In this document: positions 24,896 to 33,684 of the stretch, one piece after another
Numbering within the stretch: position 1 is the stretch's first letter
Layout: each line of letters begins with the position of its first letter
DNA from: Clavibacter michiganensis subsp. tessellarius
GTDB lineage: Bacteria > Actinomycetota > Actinomycetes > Actinomycetales > Microbacteriaceae
Direction of reading: 5' to 3'
NCBI RefSeq assembly: GCF_021922985.1
Contig: NZ_CP040788.1
Span: 2,542,001 to 2,606,000, forward strand
Length of the DNA stretch: 64,000 nt
Program-made: the position numbers and the translations under genes
The notes under the pieces: generated by a model
The model's database searches: none
What the model saw: only the letters and a program-made list of their open reading frames with translations
Told to the model about the DNA's origin: nothing

Positions 24896-25465
24896 CTATT
24901 CCTTCGTGTAGTAGGTCGACAGCCAGAAACGGCTGCCATCGGGGATCGTGATCTCGAGCTTCGTCGGGGCGGTCGGATCGTCGAGGGGGACGCCGTAGAT
25001 GCCTCTGCCTTCCGTACCGCATGTGGTCCCCACGCGGTTGGGGTTGGGCTGCGCGACGTTGATCCAGTAGTTCTCGCTCCCTGTGCACGTGACGGTCATG
25101 ACGACCTTCTTCGCCGCCGGATCGCTCGAAGCAGGCAGCGTCACGTCAACGACGCTCCCGCTACCCGGCTCGATGGTGGCCGCAGCCGTATCAGTTCGAG
25201 GCACCTCCGCCAGCTCGGCCGCGCTGCCTGTGAAGTCCCCGGCGTGCTCCCACGAGGAGAACTTGCGGTTCACGGATGCTTCGAGCGAGGAGAACTGCTC
25301 CGCATCACTCGGCGTCGCTTCCGGGACCGCAGGGGCGAGCGTCGACGCCGAGCTCGGGTCTCCCTCTTCGCCGGTCGGGCCGCTGGTGCATCCCGTGAGC
25401 GCGAGGAGCCCGATGAGGCACGCTCCGGTCATCGCGTCTGGACGGAGTCGATGGTGCCAGGTCAT
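24896..25465 (-). CDS. Hypothetical lipoprotein
   Basis: A 189-residue lipoprotein starting at ATG 25465 after a GAAGGAG ribosome binding site. The signal peptide ends in the lipobox LTGC. A Ser/Pro/Glu-rich linker of about 50 residues follows, then a compact domain with two Cys (VTCTGSENYWINVAQ and TTCGTEG) that should form a disulfide. No family is recognised. It is the first gene of a two-gene unit with the secreted protein downstream, suggesting that they act together at the cell surface. Lower GC than its neighbours points to acquisition by transfer. Confidence 0.72.
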   Translation of the reverse strand: MTWHHRLRPDAMTGACLIGLLALTGCTSGPTGEEGDPSSASTLAPAVPEATPSDAEQFSSLEASVNRKFSSWEHAGDFTGSAAELAEVPRTDTAAATIEPGSGSVVDVTLPASSDPAAKKVVMTVTCTGSENYWINVAQPNPNRVGTTCGTEGRGIYGVPLDDPTAPTKLEITIPDGSRFWLSTYYTKE

Positions 25466-25749
25466 GTGCGCTCCTTCGCGGTCGTCAGCAGGCTCTTGGG
25501 AATCGACCTTGGTCGCCCGCGTCAAGTGACGCAAGGGGTTGCTCCAGATCGCGGAGGGGAGCGCACCACCCGATCCCCGTGATGACGGGCTTCACGACGC
25601 GACCGAGACGTTTCGTGGTGGCTATGGGCATCTAGGGGACCTTGACGTACGACTAACTACGCGCCACCGCTCGTCCAACAGCTGCCCACGGCACGAGACG
25701 TCGGAGTTGTTGCTCGACATCACCGCCATTCGGCCGGCGCGCCGCCGCC
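25466..25749. other. Intergenic spacer upstream of the lipoprotein gene
   Basis: This 284-bp stretch lies between the lipoprotein start and the transporter stop and is clearly more AT-rich than the surroundings (for example the GACGTACGACTAACTACG segment near 25644). It should hold the promoter of the lipoprotein unit. No gene, palindrome or terminator stands out. Confidence 0.4.
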
Positions 25750-27738
25750 TCAGCTGACGTGCACGTCCGGCCGGCGCGACCGCACCGGCTCCGCCCGCCG
25801 CAGCACCTCGCGCGTGACCGGGGCGACCTCGCCCGTGCCCGTCACGAGGAAGCGGAGGAGGTTGCCGACGGGCGATCCCTCCGTCCACTCGAAGTAGACG
25901 CCGGGCTTCACGCCCGTGAGGTCGCGCACGGCGAGGAGCACGGCCGCGATCGTGTTCGGGACGTTGCCGCTCGTGACCTGGAGCACGCGGAAGCCGCAGC
26001 GGACGATGCCGCGCACCACGAGGTCCTCCTCGAACTCCGACGAGTCGCCCGGGGTCACCTCGAGGAAGATCACGGGCGCTCGCGCCGGGATCCCGCTGTC
26101 ACGCCGCTCGTCGCTCGCCTTCCGGCGGTACTCGGCGACCTGCTCGGCCTCCGTCAGCGCCTCGTCGGGCTCGTCCGGCTCGTGGGCGATGATGCTCACC
26201 GCGCCGTAGTCCTCCGCGTCCTCGATGACGAAGGCGCGCGCCTGCTCGTCCATCGTGAGCGAGGTCGCGCGCAGCTGGAAGGAGCGCTGCACGCGGCTCA
26301 CGATCGAGACCACGAGGATCCCGAGGATGAACAGCGCGGCGATCCGCACGCCGTCCGGCCGCTCGATCACGTTCACCACGGTCGTGTACGCGAACACCGT
26401 CGCGATGGCCGCGAAGCCGACCATGCGCTTGCGCTGCCCGGCCTTCCGCGCCGAGAGCGTCACCGCGACCGAGGCCGAGGTGATGAGCACGAGCACGCCG
26501 GTCGCGTAGGCGCCCGCCTGCGCGTCCACGTCCGCCTGGAACACGAGCGTCACGATCACCGCGATGGCCGTGAAGACGAGCACGAGCGGGCGCACGGCGG
26601 CGGCCCAGTGCGGCGCCATGCCGTAGCGCGGCAGGTAGCGCGGCACGATGTTGAGGAGCCCGGCCATGGCGGAGGCGCCCGCGAACCAGAGGATGCAGAT
26701 CGTGCTGATGTCGTAGAGCGTGCCGAAGCCGTCGCCGAGGAACTGGTGCGCCAGGTACGCGAGCGCCCGGCCGCTGGCCTTGCCGCCCGGCTGGAACTCG
26801 GCCTGCGGGATCAGGAGCGTGGTCACGAAGCTCGACGTGATGAGGAACGCGCTCATGATGAGCGCCGCCGTCGCGAGCAGGCGCTTCGTGCCGTGGATCC
26901 GCGTGCGCGGCACCCCGTCGGCGTCGTCCTCGCCGCGCACCTGCGGCATCACGGCGACTCCCGTCTCGAAGCCGGAGAGGCCGAGCGCGAGCTTCGGGAA
27001 GACGATGAGCGCGATGCCCACCATCACGAGCGGGTTGCCGTGCTGCGCCGTGAGCGCGAGCCACCAGTCGTCGATGACCTGCAGGTTCCCGGCGACGTGG
27101 AAGAGGGACACGACGATCACGACGGCGTTGAGCAGGAGGAACACCGCCACGAGCACGACGGCGATGGAGATCGCCTCGCGGAACCCGCGGAGGAACACGA
27201 ACGCGAGCGCGGCCAGCAGCACCAGGGTCAGCAGCACCTCGTTGCCGGAGAACCACGCGGGCGCGAACGGGTTCTCGACGGCGTGCGCGGTCGCGTCCGC
27301 GGCCGACAGCGTGATGGTGATGAGGAAGTCCGTCGCCGCGAACCCGAGCAGCACGAGCACGAAGAGCTTGCCGCCCCACCAGGGGAGGAGGCGCTCGAGC
27401 ATGGCGATGGATCCCTCTCCGCGGGGGCTCTCGCGCGCCACGCGCCGGTAGACGGGGAGCGCGCCGAGGAGCGTCAGCAGGATGAGGACGAGCGTCGCGA
27501 GCGGCGACAACAGGCCCGCCGCGACGGCCGCGATGGCGGGCTGGTAGCCGAGCGTGGAGAAGTAGTCGACGCCGGTGAGGCACATGACGCGCCACCACGA
27601 GTGCGTCTTGCCGACGGTCTCGGCGTGCGGGCCGGGGTGCGCGCCGGATGCTCCGGGCAGGCCGTCGAGGAGCCACGCGGTGATCCCGGCCCGGGCCCGC
27701 CGCTGCTCGGGCGCGCGGAGGAGCTTCGGGCCGCTCAC
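25750..27738 (-). CDS. APC superfamily permease (amino acid/K+ transporter type) with C-terminal cytosolic domain
   Basis: A protein of about 662 residues with roughly a dozen TM segments, beginning [16 protein letters not shown] in the first helix, and a soluble C-terminal part of about 180 residues. The core resembles large APC permeases of actinobacteria; the exact substrate (amino acid or potassium) is not clear. GTG 27738 is chosen; the frame stays open to 27888 but that extension is Arg/Pro-rich. The 3' end of this gene is the source of the repeats at 21511 and 23850, so it marks the edge of the mosaic region. Confidence 0.85.
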   Translation of the reverse strand: MSGPKLLRAPEQRRARAGITAWLLDGLPGASGAHPGPHAETVGKTHSWWRVMCLTGVDYFSTLGYQPAIAAVAAGLLSPLATLVLILLTLLGALPVYRRVARESPRGEGSIAMLERLLPWWGGKLFVLVLLGFAATDFLITITLSAADATAHAVENPFAPAWFSGNEVLLTLVLLAALAFVFLRGFREAISIAVVLVAVFLLLNAVVIVVSLFHVAGNLQVIDDWWLALTAQHGNPLVMVGIALIVFPKLALGLSGFETGVAVMPQVRGEDDADGVPRTRIHGTKRLLATAALIMSAFLITSSFVTTLLIPQAEFQPGGKASGRALAYLAHQFLGDGFGTLYDISTICILWFAGASAMAGLLNIVPRYLPRYGMAPHWAAAVRPLVLVFTAIAVIVTLVFQADVDAQAGAYATGVLVLITSASVAVTLSARKAGQRKRMVGFAAIATVFAYTTVVNVIERPDGVRIAALFILGILVVSIVSRVQRSFQLRATSLTMDEQARAFVIEDAEDYGAVSIIAHEPDEPDEALTEAEQVAEYRRKASDERRDSGIPARAPVIFLEVTPGDSSEFEEDLVVRGIVRCGFRVLQVTSGNVPNTIAAVLLAVRDLTGVKPGVYFEWTEGSPVGNLLRFLVTGTGEVAPVTREVLRRAEPVRSRRPDVHVS

Positions 27739-27988
27739 GGCCGGGCTCCCGCGGGGGCGGTTCGGGGTGTCGACGTCGGGCAGCCGTTGATCGGGCAGCG
27801 CACCGGTGATCCTCCTGAGGCGGCGCCGGGGCCCCGTCTCGCGGATGCGACGGTCGGGCCCGGCAGCATCGTCGCCCCATGGTGCCACCTCCGGGCGGGA
27901 GCGGGGTGCGCGTGCAGGGTGCGGTCATGGGGGCGGGTGCTGGGCGGATGGTGCGGGGCCGATCCGAGCGCGTCCCCGCGGACCGCGG

Positions 27989-29218
27989 TCATCCTCCCGC
28001 GCGGGTTCGCGAGGCCCACAGCTGCGCGGCGAGCCCGACCGCGATGAAGCCGGACATCAGCGCCCCCATCGCCGTCGCGGTGCCGCCGAGCGCGCCCGCG
28101 AGCGGCGTCGCCAGCCCGCCGAGGCCGAACTGGAGGCCGCCGACGAGCGCCGAGGCCGTGCCGGGGTGCCGGTGGCCGAGCGCTTGGGTGAGGGTGATCG
28201 ATCCCGGGATCACCCAGCCCCACCCCGCGGTGACGAGGGCGAGGGCCGGCCAGACCAGCGCGGGGCCCGTGCCCGCGAGCGCCCCGAGGAGCACGAGGAC
28301 CGACCCGAGCGCGCAGGTGGCGAGGCCGATGGTGAAGAGGCGATCCTCGTCGAATCGCCCGATGAGGCGACGGAAGACGAGCGTCGACGCGATCATGCAG
28401 GACGCGTTCGACGCGAACACCAGCGTGTAGAGGCCCTCGCCGAAGCCGTACTGCTCCTGGAACACGAAGGACGAGGTCGCGATGTAGGAGAAGAACCCGA
28501 TGGTCGCGGTGCAGCCGGTGACGAGGTACCAGCGGAAGCGGGGGATCCGCAGCAGCTCCGCCATGCGGCCGAGGACGGCGCGGGGCGACGTGCCGCCGGC
28601 GCCGGTGCGGACGAGCGTCTCGGGCAGCAGGCGCGCGGCGGCGAGCGTGAGGGCGAGGCCGAGCGCGGCCAGCACGAGGAACGCGGCGCGCCAGGACGAC
28701 AACGACAGCACGAGGCCGCCGACGAGCGGGGCGACGACCGGGCCCACCGAGTTGACGACCGCGAGCGTCGCGAAGAGGCGGCTGCGGAGGGTGCCGGTCG
28801 AGGCGTCGCCGACCATGGCGCGGGCCGAGACCGCGGCGGCGGCACCGCCCAGGCCCTGTACGACGCGGGCGAGGATCAGCGTCGTCACGTCGGGCGCGAT
28901 CGCGCAGCCGATGCTGGCGAGGGTGAAGAGGGCGGTGCCGGTGAGGAGGATGCGGCGGCGGCCCGCGCCGTCGCTGATCGGCCCGATCACCAGCTGGCCG
29001 ACCGCGAACGCGACGAGGAAGGCGGTCAGCGTCAGCTGCACCGAGGCCGTGGAGGCGTCGAGGTCGGTCGCGATGGCCGGCAGTCCGGGGATGTAGAGGT
29101 CGGTCGCGAACGGCGAGATGCCGACGATGAGGGCGACGGTGAGGAGCGGTCCGCGGCGTCCGGTCCACGACGTGCGCGGGTCGGGGTCGGGATCCGGGTG
29201 CCGGGCGTCGTCGCTCAT
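27989..29218 (-). CDS. MFS drug-resistance transporter (Bcr/CflA family)
   Basis: A 409-residue 12-TM major facilitator. The first helix ends in SPFATDLYIPGLPAIA, the DHA1-type signature of Bcr/CflA, and the loop 2-3 motif GPISDGAGRRRILL and motif C region GPVVAPLVGG are present. It should export antibiotics or other small molecules by proton antiport. The N-terminal 17 residues are a polar Asp/Pro run. It stands alone on the minus strand. Confidence 0.92.
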   Translation of the reverse strand: MSDDARHPDPDPDPRTSWTGRRGPLLTVALIVGISPFATDLYIPGLPAIATDLDASTASVQLTLTAFLVAFAVGQLVIGPISDGAGRRRILLTGTALFTLASIGCAIAPDVTTLILARVVQGLGGAAAAVSARAMVGDASTGTLRSRLFATLAVVNSVGPVVAPLVGGLVLSLSSWRAAFLVLAALGLALTLAAARLLPETLVRTGAGGTSPRAVLGRMAELLRIPRFRWYLVTGCTATIGFFSYIATSSFVFQEQYGFGEGLYTLVFASNASCMIASTLVFRRLIGRFDEDRLFTIGLATCALGSVLVLLGALAGTGPALVWPALALVTAGWGWVIPGSITLTQALGHRHPGTASALVGGLQFGLGGLATPLAGALGGTATAMGALMSGFIAVGLAAQLWASRTRAGG

Positions 29219-29372
29219 CCGTCCCGACAGTAGACCGGTTGCCGGTGGGAGGGCGGGCGGCGGACGGGAGGCCGGTCCCGCTCGCGTCGGGACCCCGCCG
29301 GTGGCGGGCTCGTCGCCTCCCCGGGGCGGGCCCGCCGACCCCGACCCCGACCGTGGGCACGGGCGGACGGGC

Positions 29373-29537
29373 CTATCCCCTGCCGTCGAACTCGCCGTTC
29401 AGGCGGTCGCGGAGAAGGAGGAGCTGGACGCGCTGGGCGCCCGGCACCTCCCCGCCGCTCAGGACCTCGTCGAGGACGCCGGCGTAGACGCCGCCCTCCT
29501 CGACGGTGAACACGATCTGATCCCGGGAGTCGCTCAT
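29373..29537 (-). CDS. Small acidic hypothetical protein
   Basis: A 54-codon ORF from ATG 29537. The product has a plausible beta-alpha pattern (IVFTVEEGGVYAGVLDEV...) and codon third positions are GC-rich as in real genes here. No family is recognised, and the RBS is weak. It is the only coding candidate in the 29219-29796 gap, which otherwise shows nothing beyond the promoter of the following SDR. Confidence 0.4.
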   Translation of the reverse strand: MSDSRDQIVFTVEEGGVYAGVLDEVLSGGEVPGAQRVQLLLLRDRLNGEFDGRG

Positions 29538-29796
29538 CGTCCGAGCATGGTCCTGCTCGCGGACTCCGCGCGCGTCGATCGGGGACATCCGCCGTCTCGC
29601 GTGCCTCGGGATGCGGGACGTCCCGCGCACGGCGGAGCTCGCCGCGGACCGGGCCGAGGACCGGGCGGCGTCCGTCGTCATGCGCCGCCGGGCGGGGCGC
29701 CGCTCCGCACGACCACCGCCCGCCGATGCGCCTAGCCTCGGATCGGGGCGCGCCGCACCGTCGCGCCCACCGCATCCACGAGGAAGAGGAACGCGC

Positions 29797-30630
29797 ATGA
29801 CGACCTGGCTGATCACGGGATGCTCCACCGGACTCGGACGCGCCTTCGCGGAGGAGGCGCTGTCGCGCGGAGAGGACGTCGTCGTCACGGCCCGCGACGC
29901 CGCCAACGTGCAGGACCTCGCCGACCGCTTCCCCGAGCACGCCCTCGCGCTCGACCTCGACGTGACCGACCAGGCGCAGGTGTCGCTCGCGGTCGACGAG
30001 GCGACCGCCCGCTTCGGCGGCGTCGACGTGCTCGTCAACAACGCGGGCTACGGCTACCGTGCCGCCGTCGAGGAGGGCGACGACGAGGACGTCGCGCGCC
30101 TGTTCGACACCCACTTCCACGGCAGCGTCCGCATGATCAAGGCGGTGCTGCCCGGCATGCGCGAGCGCCGCAGCGGCACCATCGTGAACCTGTCGTCGAT
30201 CGGCGCCGCCCGCACGGGCGCCGGATCCGGCTACTACGGCGCCGTGAAGGCCGCGATCGAGCAGATGACCATGGCGCTGCGCACCGAGCTCGCGCCGCTC
30301 GGGATCGTCGCGACGGTGGTCGCGCCCGGATCCTTCCGGACCGACTTCTCCGGCCGCTCGCTCACGCAGTCGTCCACGGTGATCGACGACTACGCCGAGA
30401 CCGCCGGCAAGCGCCGCAAGGAGAACGACTCCACCGACGGCACGCAGCCCGGCGACCCGGCCGCGGGTGCGCGCGTGCTCGTCGACGCCGTCGCCTCCGG
30501 CCGCGCTCCCTACTACCTGCTGCTCGGCGCGGACGCGGTGGAGATCGTGACGGGCGCGCTCGACGACCTGCGCGCCGACGTCGACGCGTGGGCCGCGGAG
30601 AGCCGGTCGACGGGGTACGACGCCGGCTGA
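29797..30630 (+). CDS. SDR-family oxidoreductase
   Basis: A 277-residue classical short-chain dehydrogenase. The cofactor motif TGCSTGLGRA is at the N-terminus, NNAGYGYRAAVEE follows strand 4, the catalytic Ser is in LSSIGAARTG, and YYGAVKAAIE holds Tyr and Lys. The pattern matches the retinol-dehydrogenase-like SDR group. The substrate is unknown. A purine-rich GAGGAAGAGGA precedes ATG 29797. It converges on the FAD monooxygenase with a 5-bp gap. Confidence 0.93.
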   Translation: MTTWLITGCSTGLGRAFAEEALSRGEDVVVTARDAANVQDLADRFPEHALALDLDVTDQAQVSLAVDEATARFGGVDVLVNNAGYGYRAAVEEGDDEDVARLFDTHFHGSVRMIKAVLPGMRERRSGTIVNLSSIGAARTGAGSGYYGAVKAAIEQMTMALRTELAPLGIVATVVAPGSFRTDFSGRSLTQSSTVIDDYAETAGKRRKENDSTDGTQPGDPAAGARVLVDAVASGRAPYYLLLGADAVEIVTGALDDLRADVDAWAAESRSTGYDAG

Positions 30631-30635
30631 CCGGA

Positions 30636-31856
30636 TCAGGCGGCGGTCGCGGTCTCCTTCTCAGGCGCGGAGGACACGACCGCCGACGTCCCCTTCGGCT
30701 CGCGCGGGGCGCCGACGCCCATCACGCGGAAGCGCTTCGACGCGAGCAGGCGGCGGCGGATCCACCAGGTGATGCGCCCCGACGGCACGAACAGCTGCGA
30801 CTTGAGCGCCGCCGTGCGCTGGTGCTTCACGACGAACGGCCGCATCTCCGCCTCGAACGCGGTGAGGGCGGCCTCCATGTCGTCCGGATGCGCGGCCAGC
30901 GCGTCGCCGAGCGCCGCCCCGCCGAGGAGGCCGGAGGTCGCGCCCATGCCCGAGAAGAGAGTGAGGCACCAGGCGGCGTCGCCGATGACGACGACGCGTC
31001 CGCGGTGCCAGGACGGCAGGCGGATCTGCTCCACCGAGTCGAACAGGGTGGCGTCCGCCGCGTCGAGCTCGCGGAGCGCGTCCTCGACGACGCCGCCCGC
31101 GGACAGGCCCGCGAAGGCGCGGCGCATGGCGTCGGCGGCGGATCCCCGGAGGTCCTTCCCGGCCTTGCGCGTGCGGTAGCTCATCATCACGGTGGGCGTG
31201 GTGCCGGCGAGGGCGAAGACCCACATCGCGCGGCGCGGCTCGGAGACGATGACGCTCTCGTGCTCGGCGAACCCGGGCATCTGGCCGCGGGCCTGGAACG
31301 CGCAGACCACGGCGGGCATGGGCTTCACGGAGCGGCGCTCGGGATCCAGCACCAGCGTGCGCACGGCCGAGCGCACGCCGTCGGCGCCGACGACGAGGTC
31401 GAACGACTCGCGGTGCGTCTCCCCGGTCGCGACCGTGCGCAGGGTGACGTGCGCGGCGTCGGCGTCCTGGTCGATCGCCACGGGCTCGAGGCCGAAGCGC
31501 ACCCCGATGCGGTCGCCCATGCGCGTCCACAGCGCCGCCTCGATGTCGCTGCGGAGCACGGCCTCGGGGGCGCCGGGCTGGTCGGCGAGGCCGGGGCCGG
31601 GGCGGCGCGATCCGTCGGCGTCGAGCTGGAGCGTGACGCGGTCGGGCCGGTCGCGGGATCCGATGTCGTCCCGCACCCCCAGGCGCTCGGCTGCGACGAC
31701 CCCCTCGGCGAACATGCCGACCATGTAGCCGGCCATCCGCCGCGACGGCTTCCGCTCCACGATCACCGGCTCCCAACCGGCCTCCTCCAGGCGGATCGCG
31801 GCGGACATGCCCGCGACGCCTGCACCGACGATCAGGGCCCTCGGACGCTCTGCCAT
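30636..31856 (-). CDS. FAD-dependent monooxygenase (PHBH/UbiH-like)
   Basis: A 406-residue flavoprotein. It has the N-terminal GAGVAGMSAAIRLEEAG Rossmann motif, the DG motif (VVGADGVRSAVR) and the GD motif (VVVIGDAAWCLTLFSGMGA). It is probably an aromatic or polyketide-type hydroxylase using NAD(P)H. The C-terminal ~60 residues after the catalytic core are basic and may contact the membrane. ATG 31856 follows GAGGGGGAG. The operator at 31986-32002 lies only 130 bp upstream, but orientation suggests it serves the opposite-strand glycan locus. Confidence 0.9.
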   Translation of the reverse strand: MAERPRALIVGAGVAGMSAAIRLEEAGWEPVIVERKPSRRMAGYMVGMFAEGVVAAERLGVRDDIGSRDRPDRVTLQLDADGSRRPGPGLADQPGAPEAVLRSDIEAALWTRMGDRIGVRFGLEPVAIDQDADAAHVTLRTVATGETHRESFDLVVGADGVRSAVRTLVLDPERRSVKPMPAVVCAFQARGQMPGFAEHESVIVSEPRRAMWVFALAGTTPTVMMSYRTRKAGKDLRGSAADAMRRAFAGLSAGGVVEDALRELDAADATLFDSVEQIRLPSWHRGRVVVIGDAAWCLTLFSGMGATSGLLGGAALGDALAAHPDDMEAALTAFEAEMRPFVVKHQRTAALKSQLFVPSGRITWWIRRRLLASKRFRVMGVGAPREPKGTSAVVSSAPEKETATAA

Positions 31857-31985
31857 GTGCTCCCCCTCTTTGCCCGCCAATCTATCGACGGAGGGCCGCC
31901 CACGACGAGGGTGGGGGCGCGGGCGACGCATCGGATGCACCGGCCTGTTGCCTTCCGGCGATGAGCCGCGCTAGGGTGACGGCAA

Positions 31986-32002
31986 GACAAAATACGTATT
32001 AC
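31986..32002. promoter_or_regulatory. Candidate LacI operator at the + strand end of the glycan locus
   Basis: The sequence GACAAAATACGTATTAC contains the perfect palindrome AATACGTATT. Read on the other strand it is GTAATACGTATTTTGTC, matching the GTAATACCTATTATC site beside the lacI-type gene at 42558-42572. It lies about 55 bp upstream of the FAD oxidoreductase start and is one of few AT-rich spots in the area. Confidence 0.65.
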
Positions 32003-32057
32003 CAGTCGGGTGCGACGACGCATCCGAGCTTCGTGACGACCGGACGGGATCCGCGGC

Positions 32058-33656
32058 ATGCTCACCATCCAGGCGGACGTGGCCATCATCGGCGGCGGCC
32101 TCGGCGGGGTCGCCGCGGCCATCGCGGTCGCCCGCAACGGCCTCACCGCGGTGCTCACGGAGCAGTACGCCTGGCTCGGCGGCCAGCTGACCTCGCAGGG
32201 CGTCCCGCCCGACGAGCACACCTGGGTAGAGCAGTTCGGCGTGACGGCGGACTACCGCCGGCTTCGGGGCGGCATCCGCTCCTACTACCGGCGCCACTAC
32301 CCGCTCACGGCGGAGGCGATGCGCGACCCGCACCTCAACCCCGGCCGCGGCCTCGTCAGCCGGCTGTGCGCCGAGCCGCGCGTCGCCGCCGCCGTGATCG
32401 AGGAGATGCTGGCGCCGTTCCGGGCGGCGGGCAGCATCCGCGTCGTGACGGGCGTCGCGCCCTTCGCGGTCGACGGCGGGCCCGGGCGGATCGAGCGCGT
32501 GCTGCTGCGCGACGCCGCGTCGGGCGAGGAGCTCGCGGTCACCGGCAGCTACGTCGTCGACGCGACCGAGACGGGGGAGCTGCTGCCCCTGGCGGAGATC
32601 GACCACGTCATCGGCGCGGAGGCGCACGACGACCACGGCGAACCGAGCGCCCCCGCGGTCGCCGACCCGGGCAACGTCCAGGCGATCACGTGGTGCTTCG
32701 GGTTCGACAGCGCCGAGGGCGACCACACCATCGAGCGACCCTCCGACTACGACTACTGGCGCGAGTACGAGGTGCCGTTCTGGGGCGACCGCCTGCTGTC
32801 GTTCACGGCCCCGAACCCGCGCACGCTGCGTCCCGAGACGCGCACCATGCACGTCAACGCGATCGGCGACACGCGCACGGCCGACCAGCGCGCGCAGGGA
32901 GGCGACACCGACCTCTGGATGTTCCGCCGCATGCTCGCCACCGAGAGCCTCGTGCCGGGCGCGCTCGCGAGCGACATCGTGCTCGCCAACTGGCCGATGC
33001 TCGACTACCTCGACGGCTCGATCCTCGACTCGCCGGAGCCGGAGCGGCACCTCGCCGGCGCGCGCTCGCTCTCCCTCTCCTACTTCCACTGGCTGCAGAC
33101 CGAGGCGCCGCGGCCCGACGGCGGGCGCGGCTGGCCGGGGCTGCGGCTCCGCGGCGACGTGATGGGCACCCGGGACGGCCTCGCGCAGGCGCCCTACATC
33201 CGCGAGTCGCGGCGGATCCGCGCGCTCACCACCGTGCGCGAGCAGGACGTGTCCGTCGCGGCCCGCGGCACGGGCGCCCCGGCCCGCTTCGACGACTCCG
33301 TCGGCGTCGGGATGTACCGCATCGACCTCCATCCCACGACGTCCGGCGACAACTACCTCGACGTCGAGTGCGCGCCCTTCGAGATCCCGCTGGGCGCGCT
33401 CGTTCCCCGCACGGAGACCAACCTCCTGCCCGGCGGCAAGGACATCGGCACGACTCACATCACCAACGGCGCGTACCGGCTGCATCCCGTCGAGTGGAAC
33501 ATCGGCGAGGCGGTCGGCGAGCTGGCCGTCCTCGCCCTCGCGCTGGACGTGAGCCCGCGCGCGATCGCGACGGATCCGGCGCTCGTCACGCGCCTTCAGG
33601 ACCGCCTCGTCGCACGCGGCATCGAGACCCACTGGCCCGACGTCGTCGGGTATTGA
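32058..33656 (+). CDS. FAD-dependent oxidoreductase (FAD_oxidored family)
   Basis: A 532-residue flavoprotein with the N-terminal dinucleotide motif IIGGGLGGVAAAIAVAR and the YAWLGGQLTSQGVPPDEH block typical of the FAD_oxidored family found in sugar and cyclitol catabolic loci. A C-terminal NLLPGGKDIGTTHITNGAYRLHPVEWN segment completes the fold. The substrate is not known; oxidation of a sugar or a plant-derived compound fits the locus. It is the first gene of a five-gene + strand unit, 29 bp before the binding protein, under a palindromic operator. Confidence 0.88.
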   Translation: MLTIQADVAIIGGGLGGVAAAIAVARNGLTAVLTEQYAWLGGQLTSQGVPPDEHTWVEQFGVTADYRRLRGGIRSYYRRHYPLTAEAMRDPHLNPGRGLVSRLCAEPRVAAAVIEEMLAPFRAAGSIRVVTGVAPFAVDGGPGRIERVLLRDAASGEELAVTGSYVVDATETGELLPLAEIDHVIGAEAHDDHGEPSAPAVADPGNVQAITWCFGFDSAEGDHTIERPSDYDYWREYEVPFWGDRLLSFTAPNPRTLRPETRTMHVNAIGDTRTADQRAQGGDTDLWMFRRMLATESLVPGALASDIVLANWPMLDYLDGSILDSPEPERHLAGARSLSLSYFHWLQTEAPRPDGGRGWPGLRLRGDVMGTRDGLAQAPYIRESRRIRALTTVREQDVSVAARGTGAPARFDDSVGVGMYRIDLHPTTSGDNYLDVECAPFEIPLGALVPRTETNLLPGGKDIGTTHITNGAYRLHPVEWNIGEAVGELAVLALALDVSPRAIATDPALVTRLQDRLVARGIETHWPDVVGY

Positions 33657-33684
33657 CCGGGAACCACGAGAAAGAGAAGAGACG

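Noticed and set aside
20400..25750. Mobile element with integrase or transposase in the mosaic region
   Set aside because: No recombinase, IS inverted repeats or att-like tRNA gene is seen; only gene-end repeats remain.
27739..27888. N-terminal extension of the APC transporter to ATG 27888
   Set aside because: The added 50 residues are Arg/Pro-rich low-complexity without hydrophobic character and have no better RBS than GTG 27738.
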